DNA of 64,000 bases from Flavobacterium sp. ov086 (GCF_900187965.1 NZ_FZNL01000009.1:62001-126000); one strand, 5' to 3'. Positions 1 through 7,997 are shown, counted from the first letter of the stretch. The notes: generated from the letters alone by a model not told the origin. Made by a program: numbers and translations.

Positions 1-122
1 CCGTGAATTTTCAAAAAGGAAGTCAGTCTGAAATTGAAATTTCAAGATTGCCAAAAGGACTTTATATTGTTAGAATAAACGATAGTAAAGGTTCTTATTC
101 TAAAAAAATCCTGAAACAATAG
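1..122 (+). CDS. C-terminal end of a T9SS-secreted protein (partial)
   Basis: Only the last 39 codons are inside the window, in the frame that ends at the TAG at 120-122. The tail reads like a type A Por-secretion (T9SS) C-terminal sorting domain: a SRLPKGLYIVRI core, a short polar turn, then a Lys-rich SKKILKQ end. Such tails direct Bacteroidota proteins across the outer membrane and are then cleaved. The functional part of the protein lies upstream of the window, so nothing can be said of its activity. It converges on ilvA, with a shared terminator between them. Confidence 0.7.
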   Translation, partial: VNFQKGSQSEIEISRLPKGLYIVRINDSKGSYSKKILKQ

Positions 123-166
123 TTTACAAATTTAGAATTCAATTAGTAATTTTATATTTGAATTTA

Positions 167-206
167 AAGGCTGTCTGATTCTGTATCAGACAGCCTTTTG
201 CTTTTT
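167..206. terminator. Bidirectional intrinsic terminator
   Basis: Perfect 13-bp inverted repeat: AAGGCTGTCTGAT at 167-179 and its complement at 185-197, with a 5-nt loop, followed by T-rich sequence. It lies between the convergent T9SS-tail gene and ilvA and overlaps the ilvA stop codon side. Confidence 0.85.
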
Positions 207-1449
207 ATCCAATTAATTGCGTGAACAAATCCTGATTGTCATTTAAGTATTGAAACTCAAAACCATTTTTGGTCATATTCATTTTAATAGCCAGAATATC
301 TTTTTTGTTTTTCAATTCTAATCCCACAACTACAGAACCTACTTCGCGACTGTTTTTCTTGGCAAATTGAAAATAAGTAATATCATCATCAGGACCTAAA
401 ATATTGTTTACAAACTCTTTTAAAGCTCCCGGACGCTGCGGAAACTGAATCATGAAATAATGCATTAAGCCTTCATATAATAAAGAACGTTCTTTTATTT
501 CGGCAGTTCTTTCAATGTCGTTATTACTTCCGCTTACAACGCAAACGACCGTTTTACCTTTTATTTTATCCTTATAAAAATCTAAAGCTGCAATTGTCAA
601 TGCACCTGCAGGTTCTACAACCATTGCTTCTTCGTTATATAAACGCAAGATCGTGGTACAAACTTTTCCTTCGGGAACCAGAACGATATCTTCTAAATTA
701 TAACGGCAAATTTCAAAAGTTTTATCACCAACTTGTTTTACAGCCGCACCATCTACAAATTTATCGATTGTGGTTAATGGGGTGTTTTTATTTTCTTCGA
801 TCGAAGTTTTCATCGAAGGAGCGCCTTTTGGTTCAACTCCAATAATCTTTGTATTTGGACTTAAATGTTTAAAGACTTCGGATAAACCAGAAGCCAGTCC
901 GCCACCGCCAATTGGGACAAAAACATAATCGATAGGTTCTTTGTAGTTTTCCAGAATTTCTAATCCAACAGTTCCCTGACCGGCAATCACTTTCTCATCG
1001 TCAAAAGGATGAATGAAGATTTTATGATTTTCAATGGCATCGGCTGTAGCCGAAGCATAAGCATCATCAAAAGTATCTCCGATAAGAACGATTTCAACAA
1101 AAGATTTCCCGAATAATTGTACTTGTTTTACTTTTTGCTTTGGAGTTGTTTTTGGCATGTAAATTTTACCTTTTATCTGCAAAAGGTGACAGGAATATGC
1201 TACGCCCTGAGCGTGATTTCCGGCACTTGCACAAACAATTCCGATAGCTTTTTCGGCATCATTTAACGAAGAAATTTTGTTGTAAGCGCCTCTAATTTTG
1301 TATGACCGCACAATTTGTAAATCTTCTCTTTTTAATAAAATAGTAGATTTAAATTCTTCCGAAAGATTTAAATTTTGTGTGAGCGGAGTAGCGGCAACTA
1401 CATTTTCAAGCTGTTTTTTGGCAGCAAGTACTTCGTTAAATAGATTCAT
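205..1449 (-). CDS. ilvA: Threonine ammonia-lyase (threonine dehydratase), biosynthetic
   Basis: Cytoplasmic PLP enzyme that deaminates threonine to 2-oxobutanoate, the first step of isoleucine synthesis. The PLP lysine is K51 in the RSYKIRGAYNK motif, and the phosphate-binding glycine loop (GGGGLASG) is near residue 180. A single ACT-like regulatory region fills about residues 325-414 (HYFMIQFPQRPGALKEF), so this is the short 414-aa form rather than the ~510-aa E. coli form with two ACT-like modules; isoleucine feedback is expected from the family. The gene is monocistronic here and not beside ilvDBNC. Upstream on the same strand lie an Ile-rich leader peptide and a terminator (see those entries), which points to attenuation by isoleucyl-tRNA supply. 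Confidence 0.95.
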   Translation of the reverse strand: MNLFNEVLAAKKQLENVVAATPLTQNLNLSEEFKSTILLKREDLQIVRSYKIRGAYNKISSLNDAEKAIGIVCASAGNHAQGVAYSCHLLQIKGKIYMPKTTPKQKVKQVQLFGKSFVEIVLIGDTFDDAYASATADAIENHKIFIHPFDDEKVIAGQGTVGLEILENYKEPIDYVFVPIGGGGLASGLSEVFKHLSPNTKIIGVEPKGAPSMKTSIEENKNTPLTTIDKFVDGAAVKQVGDKTFEICRYNLEDIVLVPEGKVCTTILRLYNEEAMVVEPAGALTIAALDFYKDKIKGKTVVCVVSGSNNDIERTAEIKERSLLYEGLMHYFMIQFPQRPGALKEFVNNILGPDDDITYFQFAKKNSREVGSVVVGLELKNKKDILAIKMNMTKNGFEFQYLNDNQDLFTQLIG

Positions 1450-1464
1450 TGTATTTGTTTTTTT

Positions 1465-1547
1465 GCCACGAATTGCACAAATTTTCTCTAATTTTTATTT
1501 GCTTGACGCTAAAATATTAATTCGTGCTAATTTGTGTAATTCGTGGC
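1465..1547. repeat. Inverted repeat in the ilvA leader
   Basis: Arms GCCACGAATTGCACAAATT (1465-1483) and its near-perfect complement (1529-1547, one mismatch in 19) enclose 45 nt. It lies between the ilvA start codon and the attenuator terminator, so it would fold in the ilvA mRNA leader as a long stem. The core resembles dispersed intergenic repeats of flavobacteria; it is not known to bind anything. Confidence 0.6.
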
Positions 1548-1567
1548 TATTTTAAAATTTCATTAAA

Positions 1568-1599
1568 TAAAAAAACCTCCCGATTTGGGAGGTTTTATA
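1568..1599 (-). terminator. Attenuator terminator upstream of ilvA
   Basis: Read on the minus strand, a 9-10 bp stem (AAACCTCCC / GGGAGGTTT) with a short loop is followed by a run of seven U. It lies 43 nt after the stop codon of the Ile-rich leader peptide and ~120 nt before ilvA. Its 5' arm can also pair with the GAGGU just after the leader stop (complement of 1630-1634), giving a mutually exclusive antiterminator. That is the classical amino-acid attenuator layout. Confidence 0.8.
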
Positions 1600-1638
1600 A
1601 ATTGTATTTTGTTTACTTATTTATATAATACCTCACCA

Positions 1639-1695
1639 TTATTGCTGAATAGCAATAATACTAATAGAGATAATAATGATATTTAAGTTTTTCAT
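1639..1695 (-). CDS. Ile-rich leader peptide of the ilvA attenuator
   Basis: An 18-codon ORF, MKNLNIIIISISIIAIQQ, with eight Ile codons (four consecutive at positions 6-9) and a TAA stop at 1641-1639. It begins about 20 nt after a TACATTTG promoter box on the same strand and is followed by a strong intrinsic terminator and then ilvA. The composition matches the end product of the IlvA pathway. By analogy with ilv and thr attenuators, ribosomes stalled at the Ile codons would leave the sequence just past the stop codon free to pair with the terminator 5' arm and allow read-through; a ribosome reaching the stop would mask it and favour termination. The ORF and hairpins are seen directly; the mechanism is inferred. 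Confidence 0.8.
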   Translation of the reverse strand: MKNLNIIIISISIIAIQQ

Positions 1696-1712
1696 TTCAG
1701 ATAATTGAATCG

Positions 1713-1720
1713 CAAATGTA
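1713..1720 (-). promoter_or_regulatory. Promoter -7 box for the ilvA leader
   Basis: On the minus strand this reads TACATTTG, an exact match to the Bacteroidota TAnnTTTG consensus. The leader peptide start codon is 17 nt downstream. No clear -33 TTG is present. Confidence 0.6.
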
Positions 1721-1724
1721 TTAA

Positions 1725-2267
1725 TTATTTTTTAACTGGAGGATATTGAGCTAAAATTTTAGTTACAAATTCAGCAACTTTTTCGTCTTTTTTATCCACG
1801 TTTTTAGTTAAAGTACCAAAGCCTTCACCTTGCCAGATCATTTCTTTCTTTTTGGCATCTATCAAATCGATAAACAAAGTTCCTTGTGTTGAAGTTGAAA
1901 CAGTGGTTTGTCCTCCATAACCATACATCATGTAAGGATTCCATCCATATCCCCAGCCGTAACCCCATCCGGCATTAAATTGGTTTACATCAACTTGTTC
2001 TCTTGATTTGGTAAAAATGTTTACTAATAAATCCGGGTTTTCACTTTTGGTAAAACCTTTGGCTTGCATTTGATCATCAATGGCACGTAGGATACGTCTT
2101 TTATCCAAATCAGAAATTTCGACCTTATCAATTCCGGGCTTAAAAAAAGCATAAGTCTTATAAGGGGCAAAATCTACGTTTTTATCATAATCAGAATAAA
2201 CACTAACAGTACTGCAGGAGGCGAGTATCAAAAGCAAAAAAACGGGCACTAATTTGAATTTTTTCAT
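1725..2267 (-). CDS. DUF4136-family lipoprotein
   Basis: 180 residues with an N-terminal signal ending in a lipobox (LASC, lipid anchor at C18), so probably a membrane-anchored periplasmic or outer-membrane protein. The body matches the DUF4136 pattern known from many Bacteroidota lipoproteins: an early DYDKNVDFAPYKTYAFF segment, a central Gly/Tyr/Trp-rich stretch (GWGYGWGYGWNPY, about residues 100-118), and a C-terminal FIDLIDAKKKEMIWQGEG strand pair. The biochemical role of the family is unknown. It ends just before the ilvA promoter and reads in the same direction, but the terminator and the ilvA promoter make them separate units. Confidence 0.85.
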   Translation of the reverse strand: MKKFKLVPVFLLLILASCSTVSVYSDYDKNVDFAPYKTYAFFKPGIDKVEISDLDKRRILRAIDDQMQAKGFTKSENPDLLVNIFTKSREQVDVNQFNAGWGYGWGYGWNPYMMYGYGGQTTVSTSTQGTLFIDLIDAKKKEMIWQGEGFGTLTKNVDKKDEKVAEFVTKILAQYPPVKK

Positions 2268-2313
2268 TTTTATAAGAATTTATTTGTTCTCAGTTTAAGA
2301 TACTTTACCTTTT

Positions 2314-2380
2314 TTGTCAGGCTAAGCGAAGTCGAAGCCCTTTCTTTCATGTTAGCCTTCGACTTCGCTCAGGATGACAA
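2314..2380. repeat. Long hairpin made of two inverted copies of a dispersed repeat
   Basis: The left arm (2314-2338) and right arm (2355-2380) are inverted copies of a ~25-bp element with core GAGCGAAGTCGAAGG, joined by a 16-nt loop. Single copies of the same element recur at 4688-4714, 19697-19722 and 45749-45773. It lies directly after hutU but lacks a U-tract on either side, so it is not a canonical terminator. Confidence 0.8.
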
Positions 2381-2385
2381 TTGTA

Positions 2386-4362
2386 TTAAAATAGACTTTC
2401 GTCTACAATATTAGGTAAAGTTACTTTTAATAAAGGCTGAACTTCCATCGCTCTTTTTATAGCAAAAATAGCTTCGTCATTTCGAGCCCAGCTTCTTCTT
2501 GAAATTCCGTTGTTAACATCCCAAAAAAGCATTGATGCTAAGCGTTTTGAAGCCTCCTTAGAACCATCAAGAACCATACCAAATCCGCCGTTTATAACCT
2601 CTCCCCAGCCAACTCCGCCGCCATTATGAATAGAAACCCAGGTTGCACCTCTAAAGCTGTCTCCAATCACGTTTTGAATTGCCATATCAGCCGTAAAACG
2701 AGATCCGTCATAGATGTTAGAAGTCTCTCTGTAAGGAGAGTCTGTTCCGGAAACGTCGTGATGATCGCGCCCTAAAACAACAGTTCCAATTTCGCCTTTT
2801 GCAATTGCCTGATTAAAAGCTTCAGCAATTTTAATTCGGCCTTCAGCGTCAGCGTACAAAATTCTGGCTTGAGAACCCACAACCAATTTATTTTCCTGCG
2901 CGCCTTTAATCCATTTGATGTTATCCTGCATTTGTTGCTGAATTTCATCAGGAGAAGTTTTTGCCAATTCCTCTAAAACCTGACTTGCGATGTTGTCGGT
3001 TTTTTGTAAATCTTCGGGTTTTCCAGAAGTACAAACCCATCTAAATGGACCAAAACCATAATCAAAACACATTGGTCCCATAATATCCTGAACGTAACTT
3101 GGATATTTAAAATCGATATTGTTTTCTGCCATAACATCTGCACCAGCGCGGGAAGCTTCTAATAAAAATGCATTTCCGTAATCAAAAAAGTAAGTTCCTT
3201 TTGCGGTATGTTTGTTAATTGCTTTCGCTTGACGACGTAAAGATTCCTGTACTTTTTCTTTGAATAATTCAGGATTGTTTGCCATCATTTCATTGGCTTC
3301 TTCAAACGAAATTCCAACTGGATAATAACCTCCAGCCCAAGGATTGTGAAGCGAAGTTTGATCTGAACCTAAATCAATTTTGATGTTTTCTTTGTCAAAA
3401 CATTCCCAAACATCAACCACATTTCCTAAATAAGCAATCGAAACCACTTCTTTATTGGCTTTCGCCAAAGTGACTCTTTTTACCAATTCTTCTGTTGAGG
3501 TTACGATTTCATTAATCCATCCTTGTTCATGACGGATTTTAGTGATTTTAGGATTTACTTCGGCGCAGACCGTAATACATCCTGCGATATTTCCGGCTTT
3601 TGGTTGTGCACCGGACATTCCGCCTAATCCAGAAGTCACAAATAAGTTTCCTTCCGGATTAAGTTTAATTTTTCTAAAACCGTTCAAAACCGTAATCGTC
3701 GTTCCGTGAACAATTCCTTGTGGTCCAATGTACATATAACTTCCTGCCGTCATTTGTCCGTATTGCGAAACGCCCAAGGCATTCATTTTTTCCCAATCGT
3801 CCGGTTTCGAATAATTTGGGATTACCATTCCGTTTGTAACGACAACTCTTGGAGCTTCAGCATGCGAAGGGAATAACCCCATTGGATGTCCTGAATACAT
3901 CGTCAACGTTTGCTCATCTGTCATTTCAGACAAATATTGCATTGTCAATAAATATTGCGCCCAATTTTGGAAAACAGCTCCGTTACCACCATACGTAATC
4001 AATTCGTGCGGATGTTGCGCCACAGCATAATCCAGATTGTTCTGAATCATGTGCATAATCGCTTTTGCCTGCAATGATTTCCCTGGATATTCGTCGATAG
4101 GTCTCGCGTACATTCTGTAATCCGGACGAAGGCGATACATATATATACGTCCGTATTTTTCTAATTCTTCAGAGAATTCGATAATTAATTCTGCGTGATG
4201 TTTGGCGTCAAAATAACGTAAAGCATTTTTTAAAGCCAGTTTTTTTTCTTCTGCCGAAAGGATTTCTTTTCGTTTTGGTGCATGATTAATCGCTAAATCA
4301 TATTCTTTTTTTGCTGGTAATATGCTTGGAATTCCTTGTTGTATTTCTTCTTTAAAAGTCAT
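2386..4362 (-). CDS. hutU: Urocanate hydratase
   Basis: Cytoplasmic NAD-dependent enzyme of histidine degradation that hydrates urocanate to imidazolonepropionate. The NAD-binding GLGGMSGAQPKA motif lies near residues 245-257, the active-site Cys lies in FRWVCTSG (about 440), and a GRDHHDVSGTDSPYRET segment precedes a C-terminal GGGVGWGEVINGGFG motif. At 658 residues it is about 100 longer than the ~555-aa enzymes of Pseudomonas and Bacillus, as is usual in Bacteroidota. No hutH, hutI or hutG lies beside it, so the pathway genes are dispersed. The upstream region has no recognised promoter box. Confidence 0.95.
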   Translation of the reverse strand: MTFKEEIQQGIPSILPAKKEYDLAINHAPKRKEILSAEEKKLALKNALRYFDAKHHAELIIEFSEELEKYGRIYMYRLRPDYRMYARPIDEYPGKSLQAKAIMHMIQNNLDYAVAQHPHELITYGGNGAVFQNWAQYLLTMQYLSEMTDEQTLTMYSGHPMGLFPSHAEAPRVVVTNGMVIPNYSKPDDWEKMNALGVSQYGQMTAGSYMYIGPQGIVHGTTITVLNGFRKIKLNPEGNLFVTSGLGGMSGAQPKAGNIAGCITVCAEVNPKITKIRHEQGWINEIVTSTEELVKRVTLAKANKEVVSIAYLGNVVDVWECFDKENIKIDLGSDQTSLHNPWAGGYYPVGISFEEANEMMANNPELFKEKVQESLRRQAKAINKHTAKGTYFFDYGNAFLLEASRAGADVMAENNIDFKYPSYVQDIMGPMCFDYGFGPFRWVCTSGKPEDLQKTDNIASQVLEELAKTSPDEIQQQMQDNIKWIKGAQENKLVVGSQARILYADAEGRIKIAEAFNQAIAKGEIGTVVLGRDHHDVSGTDSPYRETSNIYDGSRFTADMAIQNVIGDSFRGATWVSIHNGGGVGWGEVINGGFGMVLDGSKEASKRLASMLFWDVNNGISRRSWARNDEAIFAIKRAMEVQPLLKVTLPNIVDESLF

Positions 4363-4744
4363 TTTTTTGAAAAGGTGCTTAGTTGCTAAGATTCTAAGTG
4401 GCTAAGATAATTTAGCCAGATTAACAACAGATTAATTTTTTGTTTTTTAGATTATGTCGCCCTGCAGGGGCTCAAATGTGACCGACGGTTAATTGATGCA
4501 ATTGGAATTTGGAATTTAAAATTTGGAATTTATTTAAATTATCTCATTTTCAAATTGGCACATTTTCTAATTAAACTAGGGATAACGAATATCCGACCTG
4601 TGATAGGATTTGTGGATCGTAATCCTAAATTTTCGCAAGAGAATATCCATATATAATTTTAGAGTTTATATTGTTGATTTTAGATTTGTCCTTCGACTTC
4701 GCTCAGGATGACAAAATTATCTAATTATCAAATTGCCACATTTT
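4363..4744. other. Repeat-rich intergenic region between hutU and the DUF5522 gene
   Basis: No plausible gene. It holds two direct copies of a ~38-bp AT-rich element (4537-4574 and 4713-4751, each ending with ACATTTTCTAATTA), short GGAATTT reiterations at 4504-4530, and one copy of the GAGCGAAGTCGAAGG element at 4688-4714. The second AT-rich copy runs into the DUF5522 stop region. The combined unit reappears inverted at 45685-45780. Confidence 0.7.
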
Positions 4745-4930
4745 CTAATTAGTTTTTTTTCTTATTTCCCCCGTTCTTTTATCAAACCCATACGGACAAT
4801 GACGGCAACCACTTTTGCAGCAATAACCACGTTTTAGATGGTGTTTTTCAGTAAAGCATTTATAACCTTCGGGTGTATAGTAAAAATCTTCACCTTCGAT
4901 TAGTTTATTTTCATTACTTTGCTCTTTCAT
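4745..4930 (-). CDS. DUF5522 domain protein
   Basis: 61 residues. It contains the family hallmark GYCCKSGCRHCPYGF (about residues 35-49), a Cys/His cluster (C37, C38, C42, H44, C45) that could bind a metal, preceded by an EDFYYTPEGYKCFTEKHHLKRG segment. DUF5522 proteins are small cytoplasmic proteins of unknown function, common in Bacteroidota. It is transcribed divergently from the 5044 gene. Confidence 0.85.
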   Translation of the reverse strand: MKEQSNENKLIEGEDFYYTPEGYKCFTEKHHLKRGYCCKSGCRHCPYGFDKRTGEIRKKTN

Positions 4931-5043
4931 AAATCTGCTTTGAATTCTTGTTCTTATTCTGCCAAAATTAAAATTATAGTCTTGATTGTGATTTTAGCGA
5001 AATCGAACATTTTTTATCTACAAATTTATAAATTTTACAGCTA

Positions 5044-5385
5044 ATGTTTCTGATTGTTGCTAAATATTTAATTCCGAAAGGATATCGAGGAATGGCTGTC
5101 TTTCCGTTTGTGTTTTTAAAATACAATCAGGACAAAGAAAATCCCGTTTTTGTCAATCACGAAAAAATCCATCTCCGACAACAATTAGAATTGCTGGTTC
5201 TTCCTTTTTATATCTTTTATGTTTTAGAATATATAATTAGGCTGATACAATATAAAAATAAGGATTTGGCGTACCGAAATATAAGCTTTGAAAGAGAAGC
5301 GTATACGAATGAAGCAGATTCTGATTATTTGAAAAACCGATCTTTTTTTGGCTTTTTAAATTACTTAACTTTAAAAGAAAAATAG
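5044..5385 (+). CDS. Small membrane protein with an HExxH motif
   Basis: 113 residues, not assigned to a named family. An HEKIHLRQQ motif (about residues 38-46) is followed by a hydrophobic helix (LLVLPFYIFYVLEYIIRLI) and then FEREAY, whose Glu residues are possible third zinc ligands. HExxH followed by a Glu about 40 residues later is the arrangement of gluzincin-type metallopeptidases, so a small membrane-linked metallopeptidase-like fold is possible, but activity is not shown. It ends 3 nt before the next gene and is probably co-transcribed with it. Confidence 0.65.
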   Translation: MFLIVAKYLIPKGYRGMAVFPFVFLKYNQDKENPVFVNHEKIHLRQQLELLVLPFYIFYVLEYIIRLIQYKNKDLAYRNISFEREAYTNEADSDYLKNRSFFGFLNYLTLKEK

Positions 5386-5388
5386 ATT

Positions 5389-6285
5389 TTGAACCAGGAA
5401 ATTCATATTAACTTTCCGAATGATATCTCTCTGACTATTAAAAGAGAAGACTTGATTCATCCTTTTGTTTCAGGAAATAAATTTAGAAAACTCAAATACA
5501 ACTTACTTCAGGCGAAAGCCGAAAATAAAACTACCTTATTAACTTTTGGCGGCGCTTTTTCGAATCATATTGCGGCAGTTGCTTTTGCGGGAAAAGAAGA
5601 AGGTTTTAAAACTATTGGAATTATTCGTGGTGATGAACTTTCTGATAAAATTGAAGAAAATCCAACACTGAAATTTGCTCAGGAAAACGGAATGGAATTT
5701 GAGTTTGTTTCCAGAGAAGAGTATCGGCTTAAAAGCGAAAATTCCTTTATAGAAAAGTTGAAAGAGAAATTTGGCGATTTTTATTTCGTGCCCGAAGGAG
5801 GTACAAATGAATTGGCGGTAAAAGGGTGCGAAGAGATTTTGACCGATGAAGATGCTGTTTTTAATTACGTTTGTTGTGCAGTAGGAACGGGCGGAACCAT
5901 ATCGGGATTGATCAATAGTGCTTTGCCACATCAGAAAATTTTAGGGTTTCCGGCGTTAAAAGGTGACTTTTTAACGGATGAAATTCGTATTTTTGCAAAA
6001 AAAGATAACTGGAATTTAATTTCTGACTATCATTTTGGAGGTTATGGGAAGATAAATTTAGAATTAATTGAATTCATCAATGCTTTTTTTGAAGAAAATA
6101 AAGTGCCTTTAGATCCAATTTATACAGGAAAGATGGTTTTTGGCGTTATAGACTTAATACATAAAAACTATTTTCCTGCAGGTTCAAAAATTTTACTCAT
6201 TCATACTGGCGGATTACAAGGAATTGAGGGAATGAATATGAAATTGAAGCAGAAAAAATTACCAATACTCAAAAGCAATGGTTAA
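5389..6285 (+). CDS. 1-aminocyclopropane-1-carboxylate deaminase / D-cysteine desulfhydrase-like PLP enzyme
   Basis: 298-residue fold-type II PLP enzyme. The PLP lysine region is SGNKFRKLKYN (about residues 28-38), the substrate-binding segment is TFGGAFSNHIAA (about 52-63), and a glycine-rich phosphate loop VGTGGTISG is near residue 166. The family includes ACC deaminase and D-cysteine desulfhydrase; sequence alone does not decide the substrate, and Bacteroidota members are usually left as ACCD/DCyD family. The start is TTG, 3 nt after the previous stop codon; no better ATG is available. It overlaps the next gene by 8 nt, so the 5044-7162 genes look like an operon. Confidence 0.85.
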   Translation: MNQEIHINFPNDISLTIKREDLIHPFVSGNKFRKLKYNLLQAKAENKTTLLTFGGAFSNHIAAVAFAGKEEGFKTIGIIRGDELSDKIEENPTLKFAQENGMEFEFVSREEYRLKSENSFIEKLKEKFGDFYFVPEGGTNELAVKGCEEILTDEDAVFNYVCCAVGTGGTISGLINSALPHQKILGFPALKGDFLTDEIRIFAKKDNWNLISDYHFGGYGKINLELIEFINAFFEENKVPLDPIYTGKMVFGVIDLIHKNYFPAGSKILLIHTGGLQGIEGMNMKLKQKKLPILKSNG

Positions 6286-7162
6286 AAAAATAATAACATT
6301 CTTAATTCTGGCAACTTTAGTGAGTTGTTCCTCTAGTAAACCTACTATTGCGACGACTAAGAAAGCAGCAGTACAGAGGCCAAGAGTGGCAACGACCAAA
6401 AAGCCGGCTTATTCTAAGCCAATTGGCAAAAATTACCCTTCTACAAATAATACAACTGAGGTTATTCAGTCTACTTCAAAAACAGTTGTAACCAGCGATT
6501 TAGTTAATAATTATATATTGCAATTTAAAGATATTGCAATGGGTAATATGACGAAATATGGTATTCCTGCAAGTATTATTCTGGCGCAGGGAATTCTGGA
6601 ATCCGGTGCAGGAAGAGGAGATTTGGCCTTAGATGCAAATAATCATTTTGGGATAAAATGTCATAGTGACTGGCTTGGCGAAAGTGTTCGTCATGATGAT
6701 GATTCGGCACAGGAATGTTTTAGAAAATATACAGAAGCTTCAGAATCTTATAGGGATCATGCCTTATTTTTGGTTGGAAAAAAGAGATATGCAAGTTTAT
6801 TCACTTATGAAAAAGATGATTATAAAGCCTGGGCAAAAGGATTAAGAGCTTGTGGTTATGCTACAGATCCTAATTATCCGGATAAATTAATAAGTTATAT
6901 TGAGCGTTATAATCTGCATCAATATGATTGTCAGGTTACAGGTAGAAACTATAAACCTTTTGAGAAATCTGTCGCTGTTAAAAGCGCACCAACTTCTAAC
7001 ACAAACATAAATCCAAACGATCCAAATTTATACGAAGTTCAAAAAGGAGATACCTTATATTCGATTTCAAAAAAATTCAATTTAATGGTTGACGATTTAA
7101 AACAGAAAAATAATCTTTCTGACAATGCGCTTTCTATCGGGCAGAAGTTGAAAGTTCAATAG
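6278..7162 (+). CDS. Glucosaminidase-LysM peptidoglycan hydrolase lipoprotein
   Basis: 294 residues. The signal ends in a LVSC lipobox (C17), followed by a Lys/Thr-rich linker to about residue 75. A glucosaminidase domain (about 80-225) shows ILAQGILESGAGRGDLA with the catalytic Glu, then NNHFGIKCH and the YASLFTYEKDDYKAWAKGLRACGYATDPNY block. A C-terminal LysM domain (about 250-294: YEVQKGDTLYSISKKF) binds peptidoglycan. The expected role is cleavage of cell-wall glycan strands (beta-N-acetylglucosaminidase) in the periplasm, for growth or cell separation. It starts within the end of the PLP enzyme gene. Confidence 0.92.
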   Translation: MVKKIITFLILATLVSCSSSKPTIATTKKAAVQRPRVATTKKPAYSKPIGKNYPSTNNTTEVIQSTSKTVVTSDLVNNYILQFKDIAMGNMTKYGIPASIILAQGILESGAGRGDLALDANNHFGIKCHSDWLGESVRHDDDSAQECFRKYTEASESYRDHALFLVGKKRYASLFTYEKDDYKAWAKGLRACGYATDPNYPDKLISYIERYNLHQYDCQVTGRNYKPFEKSVAVKSAPTSNTNINPNDPNLYEVQKGDTLYSISKKFNLMVDDLKQKNNLSDNALSIGQKLKVQ

Positions 7163-7204
7163 TTTTTTAGTTATGAATTGTGGATTATAAGTTTTGAGTG
7201 ATTT

Positions 7205-7456
7205 ATGAAGAAGAGAATTTTGTGGGGAGTTTTTGCTTTTGCAGTAGTTTTAAGTATTAGAGTTTTTTGTGGAGTTTATGTTCATGATGAATTTGCCGAA
7301 AGGCATTTTTTTATAAAACATCGTCCAACATGGAAATGGTTATTTTATTCTCCTATTGGTATGTCTGATAAAAAACTTGGAGAACTTAGTGAAGAAGAAC
7401 AAATAGAACAAAAATATTTTAATGAGTTTATATTAGATCAACGTATAATTTTTTAA
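7205..7456 (+). CDS. Small membrane protein of unknown function
   Basis: 83 residues. One N-terminal hydrophobic segment (about 5-25) is followed by a charged region with a Trp-rich HRPTWKWLFYSPIG patch and an acidic EEEQIEQKYFNEF tail. No family is recognised. The last part is duplicated: a similar IEQK-FNEFI coding stretch survives without the rest of the gene at 7993-8037. The gene therefore sits in a locus that has undergone tandem duplication. Confidence 0.55.
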   Translation: MKKRILWGVFAFAVVLSIRVFCGVYVHDEFAERHFFIKHRPTWKWLFYSPIGMSDKKLGELSEEEQIEQKYFNEFILDQRIIF

Positions 7457-7487
7457 CCAGACCTGAATTCAAAATCTAATACAAATA

Positions 7488-7997
7488 ATGATTTATAAAT
7501 ATTGTGAAAATTTTGAGAGATCTAACCTGGAACTTAATTGTGAAAAGGATAACCTAACAGAATTAGATTTTTATTTTTTAAGAGAAGGAAAAGTTAGAGT
7601 TTTAATTTACAAATGCTCAAAATGTAGTGGTTTGTGGAAAATGACTGAATACCAAAATGTTGAAAAATGGTTGCAGGTAAATGAAGTTACATCAAAAGAA
7701 TATATTTCATTTGACTCTCCAAATTACTATCCAATTGAATATTTTGAATTTGCAGAGGCTTATTTTTATGACAACTCTTTACAATGTGGGAATCCAAAGG
7801 AATGTGAAAAATATTCTGGACTAACTTGTTCTCCAAAAAACTTAAATTTTGTGGAGAAAATTATGGAAGGAGATGCTGGTTGTTACAATATTAAGGAGGA
7901 AATATATAAATGCAACAAATGTGAAAATAAGTGGATCTTGAAAGAAGAGTTTGATACGCATCATGGATATGCAAACTCTGCAGCAAAAATAAATTGA
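7488..7997 (+). CDS. Unknown protein with two zinc-ribbon-like CxxC modules
   Basis: 169 residues, no family recognised. Two similar modules each contain a YKCxKC...W motif: YKCSKCSGLWKMTEY (about 44-58) and YKCNKCENKWILKEE (about 143-157), each preceded ~30 residues earlier by other Cys residues (C6/C19 and C103/C108/C115). This suggests a duplicated zinc-ribbon-type domain that ends in a Trp. The DNA just upstream and the first four codons (MIYK) resemble those of hemL, as if the gene had been inserted between two copies of that flank. Confidence 0.6.
   Translation: MIYKYCENFERSNLELNCEKDNLTELDFYFLREGKVRVLIYKCSKCSGLWKMTEYQNVEKWLQVNEVTSKEYISFDSPNYYPIEYFEFAEAYFYDNSLQCGNPKECEKYSGLTCSPKNLNFVEKIMEGDAGCYNIKEEIYKCNKCENKWILKEEFDTHHGYANSAAKIN

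Noticed and set aside
2314..2380. Terminator of hutU
   Set aside because: Strong stem but no U-tract on the relevant strand; kept as a repeat.
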